This document shows positions 45,101 through 52,568 of a stretch of 52,751 bases of DNA, piece after piece. A model generated the notes under the pieces. That model was not told where the DNA came from. It saw only the letters and a program-made list of their open reading frames with translations, and ran no database searches. The DNA comes from Roseovarius sp. GTDB taxonomy: Bacteria; Pseudomonadota; Alphaproteobacteria; Rhodobacterales; Rhodobacteraceae. The DNA lies in assembly GCF_018066915.1 (NCBI RefSeq), contig NZ_JAGPVV010000362.1:1-52751 (forward strand), written 5' to 3'. The position numbers and the translations under genes are program-made. Each line of letters starts with the position of its first letter. The stretch's first letter is position 1.

Positions 45101-45877
45101 ATGAGACATGTAATCCTTCTTTGTGTGGCGCTTTTCTGGGTGCCGTCCCTCTCTCTCGCCAGCCCCGCGAATTGCGAGGCGTTGGCGGCGCAGGCTGCCG
45201 AGCGCTATGGTTTGCCCGAGGGCCTCTTGCGGGCGATTGCGCGCACGGAATCGGGGCGCGCCGAGGGTAAAGCAGGCGCGCGCGCCTGGGCCTGGACCGC
45301 GAATGTGCGGGGCAAGGGCTATTACTATGACAGCAAGGATGAGGCGCTGACGCATATGCGGCAGTTGGTGGCGCGCGGTGTGCGGGGGTTCGATGTGGGC
45401 TGCATGCAGCTCAATTATCGGTGGCATGGCGACAATTTCGCCGATCTGGAAGAGATGATCGACCCGGCCCGCAACACGGAATATGCCGCCCGTTACCTGA
45501 GCGAGTTGCGCGCGGAAACCGGGAGCTGGGATGCCGCGACGCGCTATTACCATTCCCGAGACCCACGGCGGGGGGCAGCCTATCTGGGCCGGGTGCGTCA
45601 GGTTCTGGCGCGGCTGGGGCCGGTCGAGGCCTCTTCCGAGAGGGGGCAAGAGGCAGAGGTTGCGCGGGCCGCGATGGGGATGACGGGGCCGATGATCCCG
45701 CCGCGCGAGGCCCCGCGTCTTGCAGAGCCTGCGCCGCGCGAGGACCGGCGCTTTGCCGGGTCGGCACCACTTGTGAGCCAAGTGCAGCAGGTGCGCTATT
45801 GGGAGACTGCGGCCCTGCCAGAAGGCACGGTGCCGCGCATGCCCGCACGCAAGACCCCCGACAAGACGCGTCGTTGA
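45101..45877 (+). CDS. Flagellar lytic transglycosylase, SltF-like
   Basis: 258 residues. Signal peptide MRHVILLCVALFWVPSLSLA. Lytic transglycosylase domain (about 25-175): YGLPEGLLRAIARTESGRAEG, in which the E of TESGR is the expected catalytic acid, then CMQLNYRWHGDNFADLEEMIDPARNTEYAARYLSEL (the GxMQ-like signature) and AATRYYHSRD. A Pro-rich tail of about 70 residues follows. Such an enzyme opens peptidoglycan for the rod and replaces the hydrolase half of FlgJ; SltF does this in R. sphaeroides. An upstream extension of the frame begins at a TTG and lacks the signal peptide start. Confidence 0.88.
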   Translation: MRHVILLCVALFWVPSLSLASPANCEALAAQAAERYGLPEGLLRAIARTESGRAEGKAGARAWAWTANVRGKGYYYDSKDEALTHMRQLVARGVRGFDVGCMQLNYRWHGDNFADLEEMIDPARNTEYAARYLSELRAETGSWDAATRYYHSRDPRRGAAYLGRVRQVLARLGPVEASSERGQEAEVARAAMGMTGPMIPPREAPRLAEPAPREDRRFAGSAPLVSQVQQVRYWETAALPEGTVPRMPARKTPDKTRR

Positions 45878-45901
45878 GTGCGTGGCCACGGGCGCAGCGC
45901 G

Positions 45902-45913
45902 TATCTTTAGATA
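45902..45913. promoter_or_regulatory. Palindrome TATCTTTAGATA upstream of fleQ
   Basis: A near-perfect 12-bp dyad 40 bp before the first fleQ start codon. The same sequence, read on the other strand, is found upstream of the SUOX-like/hybrid kinase operon (50284-50295). No other copy was seen in intergenic DNA here. Binding protein unknown. Confidence 0.5.
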
Positions 45914-45952
45914 ATCGGCGGACTCCTTTTGCACGCATAGGTAACGTCCGAG

Positions 45953-47071
45953 ATGCTGTTAATGAGGATGCATATCCTTAAGCATACCGGATCGCGTAGC
46001 ATGACAAGTTATTGGCCGACCTCTTCCATCACGGAACAGTTTCCCATCGACCTGCGGCTGGATGCCGTGCTGGTCGGTGATGCGCCGGTGATGCGGCGGT
46101 TGAAACAGGCGATCAGCATCATCGCCCCGAGCGATGTGCCGGTTCTGATCAACGGACCCACTGGCGCGGGCAAAGAGGTGGTGGCCAATGCGATGCACCT
46201 AATGTCGGGGCGCACGGGGCCGATGATTCCGGTCAATTGCGGGGCCATTCCCGCCGACCTGCTCGAATCCGAACTCTTTGGCCATGAAAAGGGCTCGTTC
46301 ACGGGCGCTACGGCGCAGCGGATCGGGTTGATCGAACAGGCCGAGGGCGGCACGCTCTTTCTCGACGAGATTGGCGAGACGCCGCTGCATGTGCAGGTCA
46401 AGTTGCTGCGTGCGCTCGAAACCCAGACCATCCAACGGGTCGGGGGCGGCGCGCCGATCCCGGTCAATTTCCGCCTACTGAGTGCCACGCACCGCGATTT
46501 GCAGCAAGAAGTCATCCAAAAGCGGTTCCGCGAGGACCTGTTGTTCCGCATCGAGGTGTTCAGCCTGTGCGTGCCGGCCCTTTGTGAGCATGCCGAGGAT
46601 ATTCCGCAAATCCTGCGGGCGATGGAGCAGGGCAGCCGGGGCGGCAGCACGCTGCAACTGACCCCCGGTGCACTGGCGCTGCTCATGGCGCAGGACTGGC
46701 CGGGCAATGTGCGCGAATTGCGCAACTTTCATGACCGGGCGCAAATCCTCTTTCGCAACCGCACCATCACCGAAGAAGAAGCGCGCATCGCCATGGTGTC
46801 GCGCCTGAGTTTTGCCGGGGGTGCCCCGGTGGCGCCCGAGCCGGTGGTCGATACATTGCCGGAGGGTGTGACCGATCTCAAGGGGATGCTGGCCGGAAGC
46901 GGCACACTCGACCTGCGCACCATGTTGCAGCGGGTCGAGGTCAAGGTGATCCAATCGGCGCTGGAACTGAGCGAGGGGCGCGTTACCCGTGCGGCGGAAA
47001 TGCTGCGGCTCAAGCGGACCACCCTCATCAGCCGCATGCAGAAGCTGGGGCTTGAATCAGACGGTCTCTGA
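45953..47071 (+). CDS. fleQ: Sigma-54 dependent activator FleQ-like
   Basis: 372 residues from the first ATG. No receiver domain: a short N-terminus leads straight to the AAA+ domain with Walker A GPTGAGKE (about 64-71), sigma-54 loop GSFTGA (a common variant of GAFTGA), Walker B GGTLFLDEIGE and DWPGNVRELRNFHDRAQ. The C-terminal Fis-type HTH reads LELSEGRVTRAAEMLRLKRTTLISRMQKLGL. It is the likely master activator that pairs with the HTH-less FleT. The start is uncertain: ATGs at 45953, 45962 and 46001 lack good ribosome sites, and an inverted repeat (45959-45981, AGGAT-GCAT-ATCCT) covers the first two. Its last 15 bp overlap the convergent kinase gene. Confidence 0.88.
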   Translation: MLLMRMHILKHTGSRSMTSYWPTSSITEQFPIDLRLDAVLVGDAPVMRRLKQAISIIAPSDVPVLINGPTGAGKEVVANAMHLMSGRTGPMIPVNCGAIPADLLESELFGHEKGSFTGATAQRIGLIEQAEGGTLFLDEIGETPLHVQVKLLRALETQTIQRVGGGAPIPVNFRLLSATHRDLQQEVIQKRFREDLLFRIEVFSLCVPALCEHAEDIPQILRAMEQGSRGGSTLQLTPGALALLMAQDWPGNVRELRNFHDRAQILFRNRTITEEEARIAMVSRLSFAGGAPVAPEPVVDTLPEGVTDLKGMLAGSGTLDLRTMLQRVEVKVIQSALELSEGRVTRAAEMLRLKRTTLISRMQKLGLESDGL

Positions 47072-49690
47072 GGTCGCGCCGGAATTTCCATCCGCAGGCA
47101 GAAGGGGTGCGAAATCGCTGCGCGCCTCGTTCAAGAGCGCCCGTGCAGCGGCGACGAGCCCGGTGGTGCCGGGGTCTGTGCCCGCCCGCGCGAGGGTTTC
47201 TGCCTCTGACAGGGTTTCTGTCAGCTCTTCCAGCCCGATGACGCCGGTCGATCCCACCGCCTTGTGAATGATCGCCGCCTTGTCGTCGAGCGTGAGGCCG
47301 GTGTCGATCATGGCCGCGAAGGCAGCTTCGGCATCGCTGAGCGTGGTGCGGACCAGCCGCCGCGCGGTATCGTGGCCCACCATTTTGCCCAGATCGTGCA
47401 GCAGGGTCGCGGCATCGCGGCTCTCGGTCACAAGATCCTCGTCCGCATCACCTTCTGCGGTTTCGACGGCGGCGCTCTCCTTGCGCCGCGTGTCGCGGAT
47501 TGCGCGGGCGAGATGTTCCTGGCTGACGGGCTTGGTCAAGATATTGTCCATCGCTGCCGCCTGCTCGTCGCCGGTATGCGCGCCGATGAGGGCGGTCACG
47601 CCGATGATCACCGCCTGCGCGGAGCGCCCGCCAGAGGCGCGGATCATCCTGGCCGATGTCGGCCCGTCCATCACCGGCATCGAGAAATCCATCAGGATCA
47701 CGTCAAAGGCCTCGGTCGCGGCCTTGTCCAGCGCCTCTTGGCCGTTCATGGCGGTGGCGGGATTATGGCCCATGCGCCGGACCATTTCGGTCATCAGGGT
47801 CAGGTTGATGTCATTGTCATCAACGACAAGGATACGCCGGGGCGTGTCCGTGATGAGGCGCTCTGCCGCCTTGGGTGCGGGTGCGGGGCCTTGCTGCGGC
47901 GCTTGTGACAGGCGCAGCGGGATCGTGAAGAAAAAGCGGCTGCCAACGCCCGGTGTGCTGTATAGGCCCAGAACGCCGCCTTGCCGTTCGATCGCGAGCT
48001 TGGCAATGGGCAGGCCAAGGCCCGTGCCCATGGCGGAATTCACCTCGCTGCGGCCAACGGTCTCGAAGCTCTCGAAAATGCGCTTTTGATCCTCGGGGGC
48101 AATGCCGATGCCGGTATCCTCGACCTCGACCGTGAGGTCGAGATTGTCGGGCGCGTGGCCGCCCAAGCTGAGCCGGATGGTGATGGTGCCATTCTTGGTG
48201 AATTTGGCCGCATTGCCGGCAAGATTATAGAGCGTGCGGGAAAAGGCATTGGGCAGACCTTCCAGCCGGTGCAGGTCAAAGTCGCCTTGGGTGATCAGTT
48301 CGATCCGGTTATTGGCCTTTTTGGCGAGGGGCTGCAATTCGTCCACGATGTCGGCGGCGATACGCGCGGGGCTGAAGGGCACGGGCGTTTCCGTGCTCTC
48401 GCCCAGACGGGTCAGTTCCAGCACGTCATCGACCTGAACGAGCGCGCGGGCGCTGCAATCGCGGGCGGTTTTCAGCAAGGCGCGGTTTTCGGGATACATG
48501 TCGGTTTCGTTGATCAACGAAAGCGAGGCCATCAGCCCATGCAGCGGCGTGCGCATCTCATGGCTCATGGTGGCGAGGAACATGCTCTTGGCGCGGGCGG
48601 CCTGTTCAGCCTGAACCAGGGCTTCACGCAGATTGGTTTCGGCCTCGACCTGAACCGAGATATCACGGATGAAGAGAATGACGATGGGATTGCCGGAAAT
48701 GTCGTGATCCTCGACCATCGCGAAATCCACCGGAATCTCGCGGCCCACAGCGCTGCGGCAGGCGGCGACAAAGGGGGCCTTTTCCCGAGGTGCCAGACCC
48801 TCGACCGCGTCGCGCGGCACGGAGGGATCGAAGATCAGGATATCCTCGGCACGCATGGTCTGCAGGTCTTCGGCGGTATAGCCCAGAAGGCGTTGCGCGC
48901 GGGCGTTGCTGTAGAGGATGCGTGATTGCGGATCGGTCACGATGACCGCGTTCATGGTCGAATTGAACGCGGTCGAGAGCATGGCCGCGATGCGCCCTGT
49001 CTCGGCGGTGCGGCGCTCCAACTCGCGCCAGATGCGCACCGCCAGAACCGCGCCGATGGCCATCAGGCAGAAGAGAAGCAGGGATTGGATGAAAAAGCGC
49101 ACAAAGAGGCGTTTTTCCTCTCCGCGCGCGCGGGAGGTTTCGACGGTGATTTCCTGAAGCCCGGCCACGGTGATGTCGCGGACCATCGGATAGGTGTCTT
49201 CGACGGCGGTGCGGAACGCCTCGAGTGCCGCCGGATCATCGCCTTTGATGGCGTCGATCCGGTTGGCAAGACGTTCGCGCGCGACCTTGAGCCGCTCGAC
49301 CTGGTTCAGCAGGTCCTCGGATACCTCCATGCGTTGCAGGGTCGCGCTGAAGATGTCTACGCGGCTGTAAAAGATATCAAACTCTCGCTTGACCATGGCC
49401 AGCGTTTCCGGAGTGAGCGGTGCCGTGATATCGGGCCGCGTCACCAGAACTGCCGCATCGAGTTTCTGCATCAGCCCCAGATGATCCACCTCGAGCTGGG
49501 CCACGACCCAGCCGCCATTGTCGGTGTTGGCCGAGCGGATATCTTCGAGGCGCTGCTGAAAGGCCATCGCGCTGACGAGCAGCGCGATGCTGGCCACAAG
49601 CATCAGGAACAGCAGGATTTGCGCCGAAAGACGCTTGGTCGTGTTAAAGACCTTGTCTGGACCAGAACCTGTGGGGGGCGGAGTCAGCAC
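47057..49690 (-). CDS. Hybrid sensor histidine kinase (TM-4HB-TM-PAS-HisKA-HATPase-REC-Hpt)
   Basis: 877 residues. Two transmembrane helices (21-44 and 197-220) enclose a periplasmic helical sensor of about 150 residues. Then come a PAS domain (about 235-350), HisKA with H377 in SHEMRTPLHG, HATPase with N box LYNLAGNAAKFTKNG and DTGIGIAPED, a receiver with phosphorylation site D668 in VILMDFSMPVMDGP, and a C-terminal Hpt with H809 in IIHKAVGSTGVIGL. A complete phosphorelay except for the output regulator, which is not next to it. GTG start at 49690. It follows the SUOX-like gene by three bases, suggesting that this periplasmic protein signals through the kinase. Confidence 0.9.
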   Translation of the reverse strand: MLTPPPTGSGPDKVFNTTKRLSAQILLFLMLVASIALLVSAMAFQQRLEDIRSANTDNGGWVVAQLEVDHLGLMQKLDAAVLVTRPDITAPLTPETLAMVKREFDIFYSRVDIFSATLQRMEVSEDLLNQVERLKVARERLANRIDAIKGDDPAALEAFRTAVEDTYPMVRDITVAGLQEITVETSRARGEEKRLFVRFFIQSLLLFCLMAIGAVLAVRIWRELERRTAETGRIAAMLSTAFNSTMNAVIVTDPQSRILYSNARAQRLLGYTAEDLQTMRAEDILIFDPSVPRDAVEGLAPREKAPFVAACRSAVGREIPVDFAMVEDHDISGNPIVILFIRDISVQVEAETNLREALVQAEQAARAKSMFLATMSHEMRTPLHGLMASLSLINETDMYPENRALLKTARDCSARALVQVDDVLELTRLGESTETPVPFSPARIAADIVDELQPLAKKANNRIELITQGDFDLHRLEGLPNAFSRTLYNLAGNAAKFTKNGTITIRLSLGGHAPDNLDLTVEVEDTGIGIAPEDQKRIFESFETVGRSEVNSAMGTGLGLPIAKLAIERQGGVLGLYSTPGVGSRFFFTIPLRLSQAPQQGPAPAPKAAERLITDTPRRILVVDDNDINLTLMTEMVRRMGHNPATAMNGQEALDKAATEAFDVILMDFSMPVMDGPTSARMIRASGGRSAQAVIIGVTALIGAHTGDEQAAAMDNILTKPVSQEHLARAIRDTRRKESAAVETAEGDADEDLVTESRDAATLLHDLGKMVGHDTARRLVRTTLSDAEAAFAAMIDTGLTLDDKAAIIHKAVGSTGVIGLEELTETLSEAETLARAGTDPGTTGLVAAARALLNEARSDFAPLLPADGNSGATSETV

Positions 49691-49693
49691 GGG

Positions 49694-50188
49694 TCATTCC
49701 GCGAGAATGTCGATCTTGTTCAACTGCCACACACTGAGGGTAAAATACTCTTCGCTCTGATAGCGGGTGTCGGAATCATAGGGAAACACCAGCCAGAGCG
49801 GTCCTTTTTCGCGCACCGAAAAGGCCGCATCGTCGATCCGGATGGCGAGGATCGGCACGTTTTCTTCCATCCGCGCCTCGGGGAAGGTCACGTTGTAATC
49901 GTTGATGGCATAGACCCGCAGGTTGCCGGGCGTGCTGCCTGCGGCATCGAGCACGGTTTTCAGCGAGGGGCCCGAAAAGGTTTTGGGCGTCGTGTCGGTC
50001 CAGATGGTCGTTGTCTCAAAGCTCTGTTGCGGCAGGGCGAGAAGATCGGCCTCGGTGAAGGTCTTGGTCGCACCGCTGCGCAGATCGTTCACGGTCAGGA
50101 TGACCTCGTCGGCGAAAGCAGGGCTTGCGACGGTTTGGGCAAGGGTAAGGCCAAGGGCCGCGAGGGTCAGAAAGAATCTACGATTCAT
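49694..50188 (-). CDS. Periplasmic SUOX-fold (molybdopterin oxidoreductase-like) protein without cysteine
   Basis: 164 residues with a signal peptide (MNRRFFLTLAALGLTLAQTVASPAFA). The mature part matches the oxidoreductase molybdopterin-binding fold: LTVNDLRSGATKTFTEADLLALPQQSFETTTIW, then TFSGPSLKTVLDAAG, LRVYAINDYNVTFP and KGPLWLVFPYD. The mature protein contains no cysteine at all, so the conserved thiolate that binds molybdenum in this fold is missing and catalysis is unlikely. Next to a hybrid kinase on the same strand (three bases apart), it is best read as a ligand-binding partner. A second ATG at 50200 is in frame. Confidence 0.8.
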   Translation of the reverse strand: MNRRFFLTLAALGLTLAQTVASPAFADEVILTVNDLRSGATKTFTEADLLALPQQSFETTTIWTDTTPKTFSGPSLKTVLDAAGSTPGNLRVYAINDYNVTFPEARMEENVPILAIRIDDAAFSVREKGPLWLVFPYDSDTRYQSEEYFTLSVWQLNKIDILAE

Positions 50189-50265
50189 GATGTGTCTCAT
50201 TTGGATACCGGAACAAGGCGATGTCGCCGTGAGTGTTCTAGCAGAGTTTTTGGGGAGGCGGGTGC

Positions 50266-50295
50266 TATCTAAAGGGATAGGCATATCTAAAGATA
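50266..50295. promoter_or_regulatory. Repeated TATCTAAAG motif upstream of the SUOX-like/kinase operon
   Basis: TATCTAAAG occurs twice, at 50266-50274 and 50284-50292. The second copy is part of TATCTAAAGATA (50284-50295), the same dyad as upstream of fleQ (45902-45913). The outer arms GCTATCT and AGATAGC also pair. It lies about 80-110 bp upstream of the SUOX-like start. Two sites at about two helical turns suggest cooperative binding by a dimer. Confidence 0.55.
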
Positions 50296-50417
50296 GCAGC
50301 GCCCGGTGAAAGTGCTGCAAAATCAACGGATGGGTCGCTTGGGGAAGCCGTCACATAAATGTGAATTCTGCCCCTATGTTAGCATCCGCGCCCAGGATTG
50401 CAGCGGGTTGCGCAACG

Positions 50418-51002
50418 TCACATCACCGGCATAACGCGCAGGCCCTGAGCGATGCGGCGGGCCCAATTGGTGATATGCGGTTCGAATCGCAGGCGGGCAT
50501 CGGGCAGGGCGGCCATCAAGACCATGATCGCGCGCTCGCGCCCGTCCTGCGGGGCCTTGAGACCCAGCCGGGCATGGTGCCAGATGCCATCGCCAAAGCA
50601 CACCTCGCCATCGCGGTCCTGCAAGAGGCGCGCGGTCCATTTGGTGCCGAGGGTGTCAAAAGCCATGTCATAGGGCGGTTCCTGGGCGGTCTGGGTGCGC
50701 ACCGCATGGGTCATCAGGAAATCATAGAGCACATCGGGATCGAGCAAGAGGATGTCTGATCCGACCTCGATCCAGCCTTCGGCGATGCGGCGGTCAAGCG
50801 CGCACCATTCCTGCTGGCCCTGCGCCCGAAAGGCCAGACGCTCGCCCTCGCCCGTGGCCTCGGCGATCTCATAGCTGCGCGCGCCCAAGGTGAGGTGGGC
50901 AAACGGTGCGCTGGCGCTGCAGACATGCCCATGGCTGGCGCAGCGGGGACGGCCCTCGGCACGGGGGGCGAAGGTATCGGTCATCAGTGTCTGGCTGTGC
51001 AT
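50418..51002 (-). CDS. Hypothetical protein of 194 residues
   Basis: I do not recognise a family. The protein begins with histidine and cysteine residues (RPRCASHGHVCSASAPFAHL), has a mixed alpha/beta body (EWCALDRRIAEGWIEVGSDILLLDPDVLYDFLMTH) and a central WTARLLQDRDGEVCFGDGIWHHARLGL, and no signal peptide or membrane segment. The coding frame is chosen because it is free of stops over 194 codons, and the opposite frames give unlikely proteins. An in-frame ATG at 50984 is an alternative start; neither has a good ribosome site. Divergent from the motF-like operon. Confidence 0.6.
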   Translation of the reverse strand: MHSQTLMTDTFAPRAEGRPRCASHGHVCSASAPFAHLTLGARSYEIAEATGEGERLAFRAQGQQEWCALDRRIAEGWIEVGSDILLLDPDVLYDFLMTHAVRTQTAQEPPYDMAFDTLGTKWTARLLQDRDGEVCFGDGIWHHARLGLKAPQDGRERAIMVLMAALPDARLRFEPHITNWARRIAQGLRVMPVM

Positions 51003-51075
51003 GTGCAGGTCTCGATCTTGGGTCTGGGTCTGCGTGTGTCAACGACCGCCCCTGTCGGAATGTTAGCCGCTCACT

Positions 51076-51091
51076 TGGCATGAACCCTGCA
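51076..51091 (+). promoter_or_regulatory. Sigma-54 promoter match before the motF-like gene
   Basis: TGGCATGAACCCTGCA, two mismatches to TGGCACG-N4-TTGCW, correct GG-N10-GC spacing. Expected start near 51102 gives a 45-nt leader with AAGGA before the ATG at 51147. Confidence 0.6.
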
Positions 51092-51146
51092 CGCTGGGGT
51101 CAAAGCCGGGTCTCCCGGTATGCCGCAACATCCGAAGGATTCCCGC

Positions 51147-51842
51147 ATGACCACCCCCCCGACCGAGCTGGAAAACAGTATTCAACTGGCGCTGGAGGCG
51201 GCGACCGCCGCCAATGACAGCGCCGAGGACGTGGCGCGCGTGTCCACCGAGACATTGGCCGCCGCCGCGCGGCTGGACAAATTCGCCAAGGGCATGAAGC
51301 CGCTCTTGTTCGGTGTGGTGGCCGCGGCGGTGCTCTGTGTGGCGCTGGCCGGGCTGGTCTATCTGCGCACCCTGTCGGACATGCGCACCGCGACCGCCAC
51401 GCAGATCGAGGCGCTGACGGTGTTTTCCAAATCCGTGGGCGATTTGCAGGCGCAGTTGGAGGCGCTGGGCGATATGTCCGAGAAGGTGGCGGCAATCGAG
51501 GCGGCACAGACCGCCGGGATCGAGCGGCTGGAAGCGGCGATGATGGCCGAGACCGCGCGTCTGGCCGAGGCCATGTCGGGCACCGAAGATCCCGCCGCGC
51601 CGCAAATGCTGCGCGGTCTGGTGGACCGGGTCGAGAGCAGCCATGTCGAGACACGCGATGCCTTTGCCAAGGGGTTGTCGGATCTGCAACTGGCCCTGAC
51701 CAAGATGCTGGCCGAGCGGACCGAGGTGACGGCCAAGGCCGCACCTCAGAGTGTCGCCGCCGCCCCCAAGCCGGTTGCCAAGGCACCGTCGCGCAAGAAG
51801 CCGCAGGCCCGCGCCGAGCCCAATCCCTTTGGCTTTCCCTAG
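51147..51842 (+). CDS. Bitopic membrane protein with coiled coil, MotF-like
   Basis: 231 residues. One transmembrane helix (about 51-73, MKPLLFGVVAAAVLCVALAGLVYL) follows a cytoplasmic start of about 50 residues. The periplasmic part is a helical coiled coil (MRTATATQIEALTVFSKSVGDLQAQLEALGDMSEKVAAIEAAQTAGIERLEAAMM), ending in a Lys/Pro/Ala-rich tail. R. sphaeroides MotF, needed for Fla1 motor rotation, is described as a protein of this size with one membrane helix, encoded in the Fla1 region. The identification rests on architecture and on position next to rpoN, not on motifs. It has its own sigma-54 match. Confidence 0.6.
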   Translation: MTTPPTELENSIQLALEAATAANDSAEDVARVSTETLAAAARLDKFAKGMKPLLFGVVAAAVLCVALAGLVYLRTLSDMRTATATQIEALTVFSKSVGDLQAQLEALGDMSEKVAAIEAAQTAGIERLEAAMMAETARLAEAMSGTEDPAAPQMLRGLVDRVESSHVETRDAFAKGLSDLQLALTKMLAERTEVTAKAAPQSVAAAPKPVAKAPSRKKPQARAEPNPFGFP

Positions 51843-51854
51843 GAGGATGGGCGC

Positions 51855-52553
51855 ATGAGTCCCTCTGATCCCGTGCTGCGCCCTACGGCGCTTGCGCTGG
51901 CCTCGGTCAATCCGCAAGGGAAATCGCTGGGGCTGCGGCCCGGTGACATCCTGTTGCGGGTGGACGGGCAGGCGGTGGATGGCAAGACCAAGGATATTCA
52001 GGCGCTCTTTCGCGCACAACCCGATCGCGCGCGTGTGCTGTGGATCTGGCGCGATGGGCAGGTGTGGCCGGTGCTGGGGCGCAGCGCCATTCTGGGGCGT
52101 TGGCGGGTGATGCCACGGCCAGAAGGGATTGCGACCCTGCCAGAACATCGCCCGGCGGAACGCTTGCAGAATTTCGATGTGATGATTGGCCCGGACGAGA
52201 CCTATGATGCGCAGCCCCGGACGCCTTCGGTGATGGCGCTCTTGCCGCCGCTCTACATGGTCCAGATGCGGCTCTGGACGCCGCTGGCTCTCTGGGCGGC
52301 CCTGGCGCTGGTGTCCGTCCCTTTGGGATGGGTCGCGGGCGCGGCGCTGCAGATTCTGGTTTGTGTTTATTTCTGGCGGGCGGCCCCGATGCTGGTGCGG
52401 ACGGATCGCACGGCGCGCGGCTTTCGCCTGTGGCGGGTGATTGCGGCGCGGTCAGAGCGGGACTTGCACCGGCAGATGACCAGCTTGGCGCCCGATCTGC
52501 GGTTTTTCCATGCGGCGGCACGGCCCATGCCCAAGCGGGTCGAGGCGCGCTGA
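51855..52553 (+). CDS. PDZ-like domain membrane protein
   Basis: 232 residues. The N-terminal 75 residues look like a PDZ core: SLGLRPGDILLRVDGQAVDGKTKDIQALFRAQPDRARVLWIW. Two transmembrane helices lie at about 140-178 (LWTPLALWAALALVSVPLGWVAGAALQILVCVYFW). The C-terminal tail is basic. Without a signal peptide or protease domain it is probably an adaptor at the membrane. AGGAGG precedes the start, 12 bp after the motF-like gene, so the two are an operon under the same sigma-54 promoter. Function unknown. Confidence 0.7.
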   Translation: MSPSDPVLRPTALALASVNPQGKSLGLRPGDILLRVDGQAVDGKTKDIQALFRAQPDRARVLWIWRDGQVWPVLGRSAILGRWRVMPRPEGIATLPEHRPAERLQNFDVMIGPDETYDAQPRTPSVMALLPPLYMVQMRLWTPLALWAALALVSVPLGWVAGAALQILVCVYFWRAAPMLVRTDRTARGFRLWRVIAARSERDLHRQMTSLAPDLRFFHAAARPMPKRVEAR

Positions 52554-52568
52554 CGCCTCGGCCCTCTG

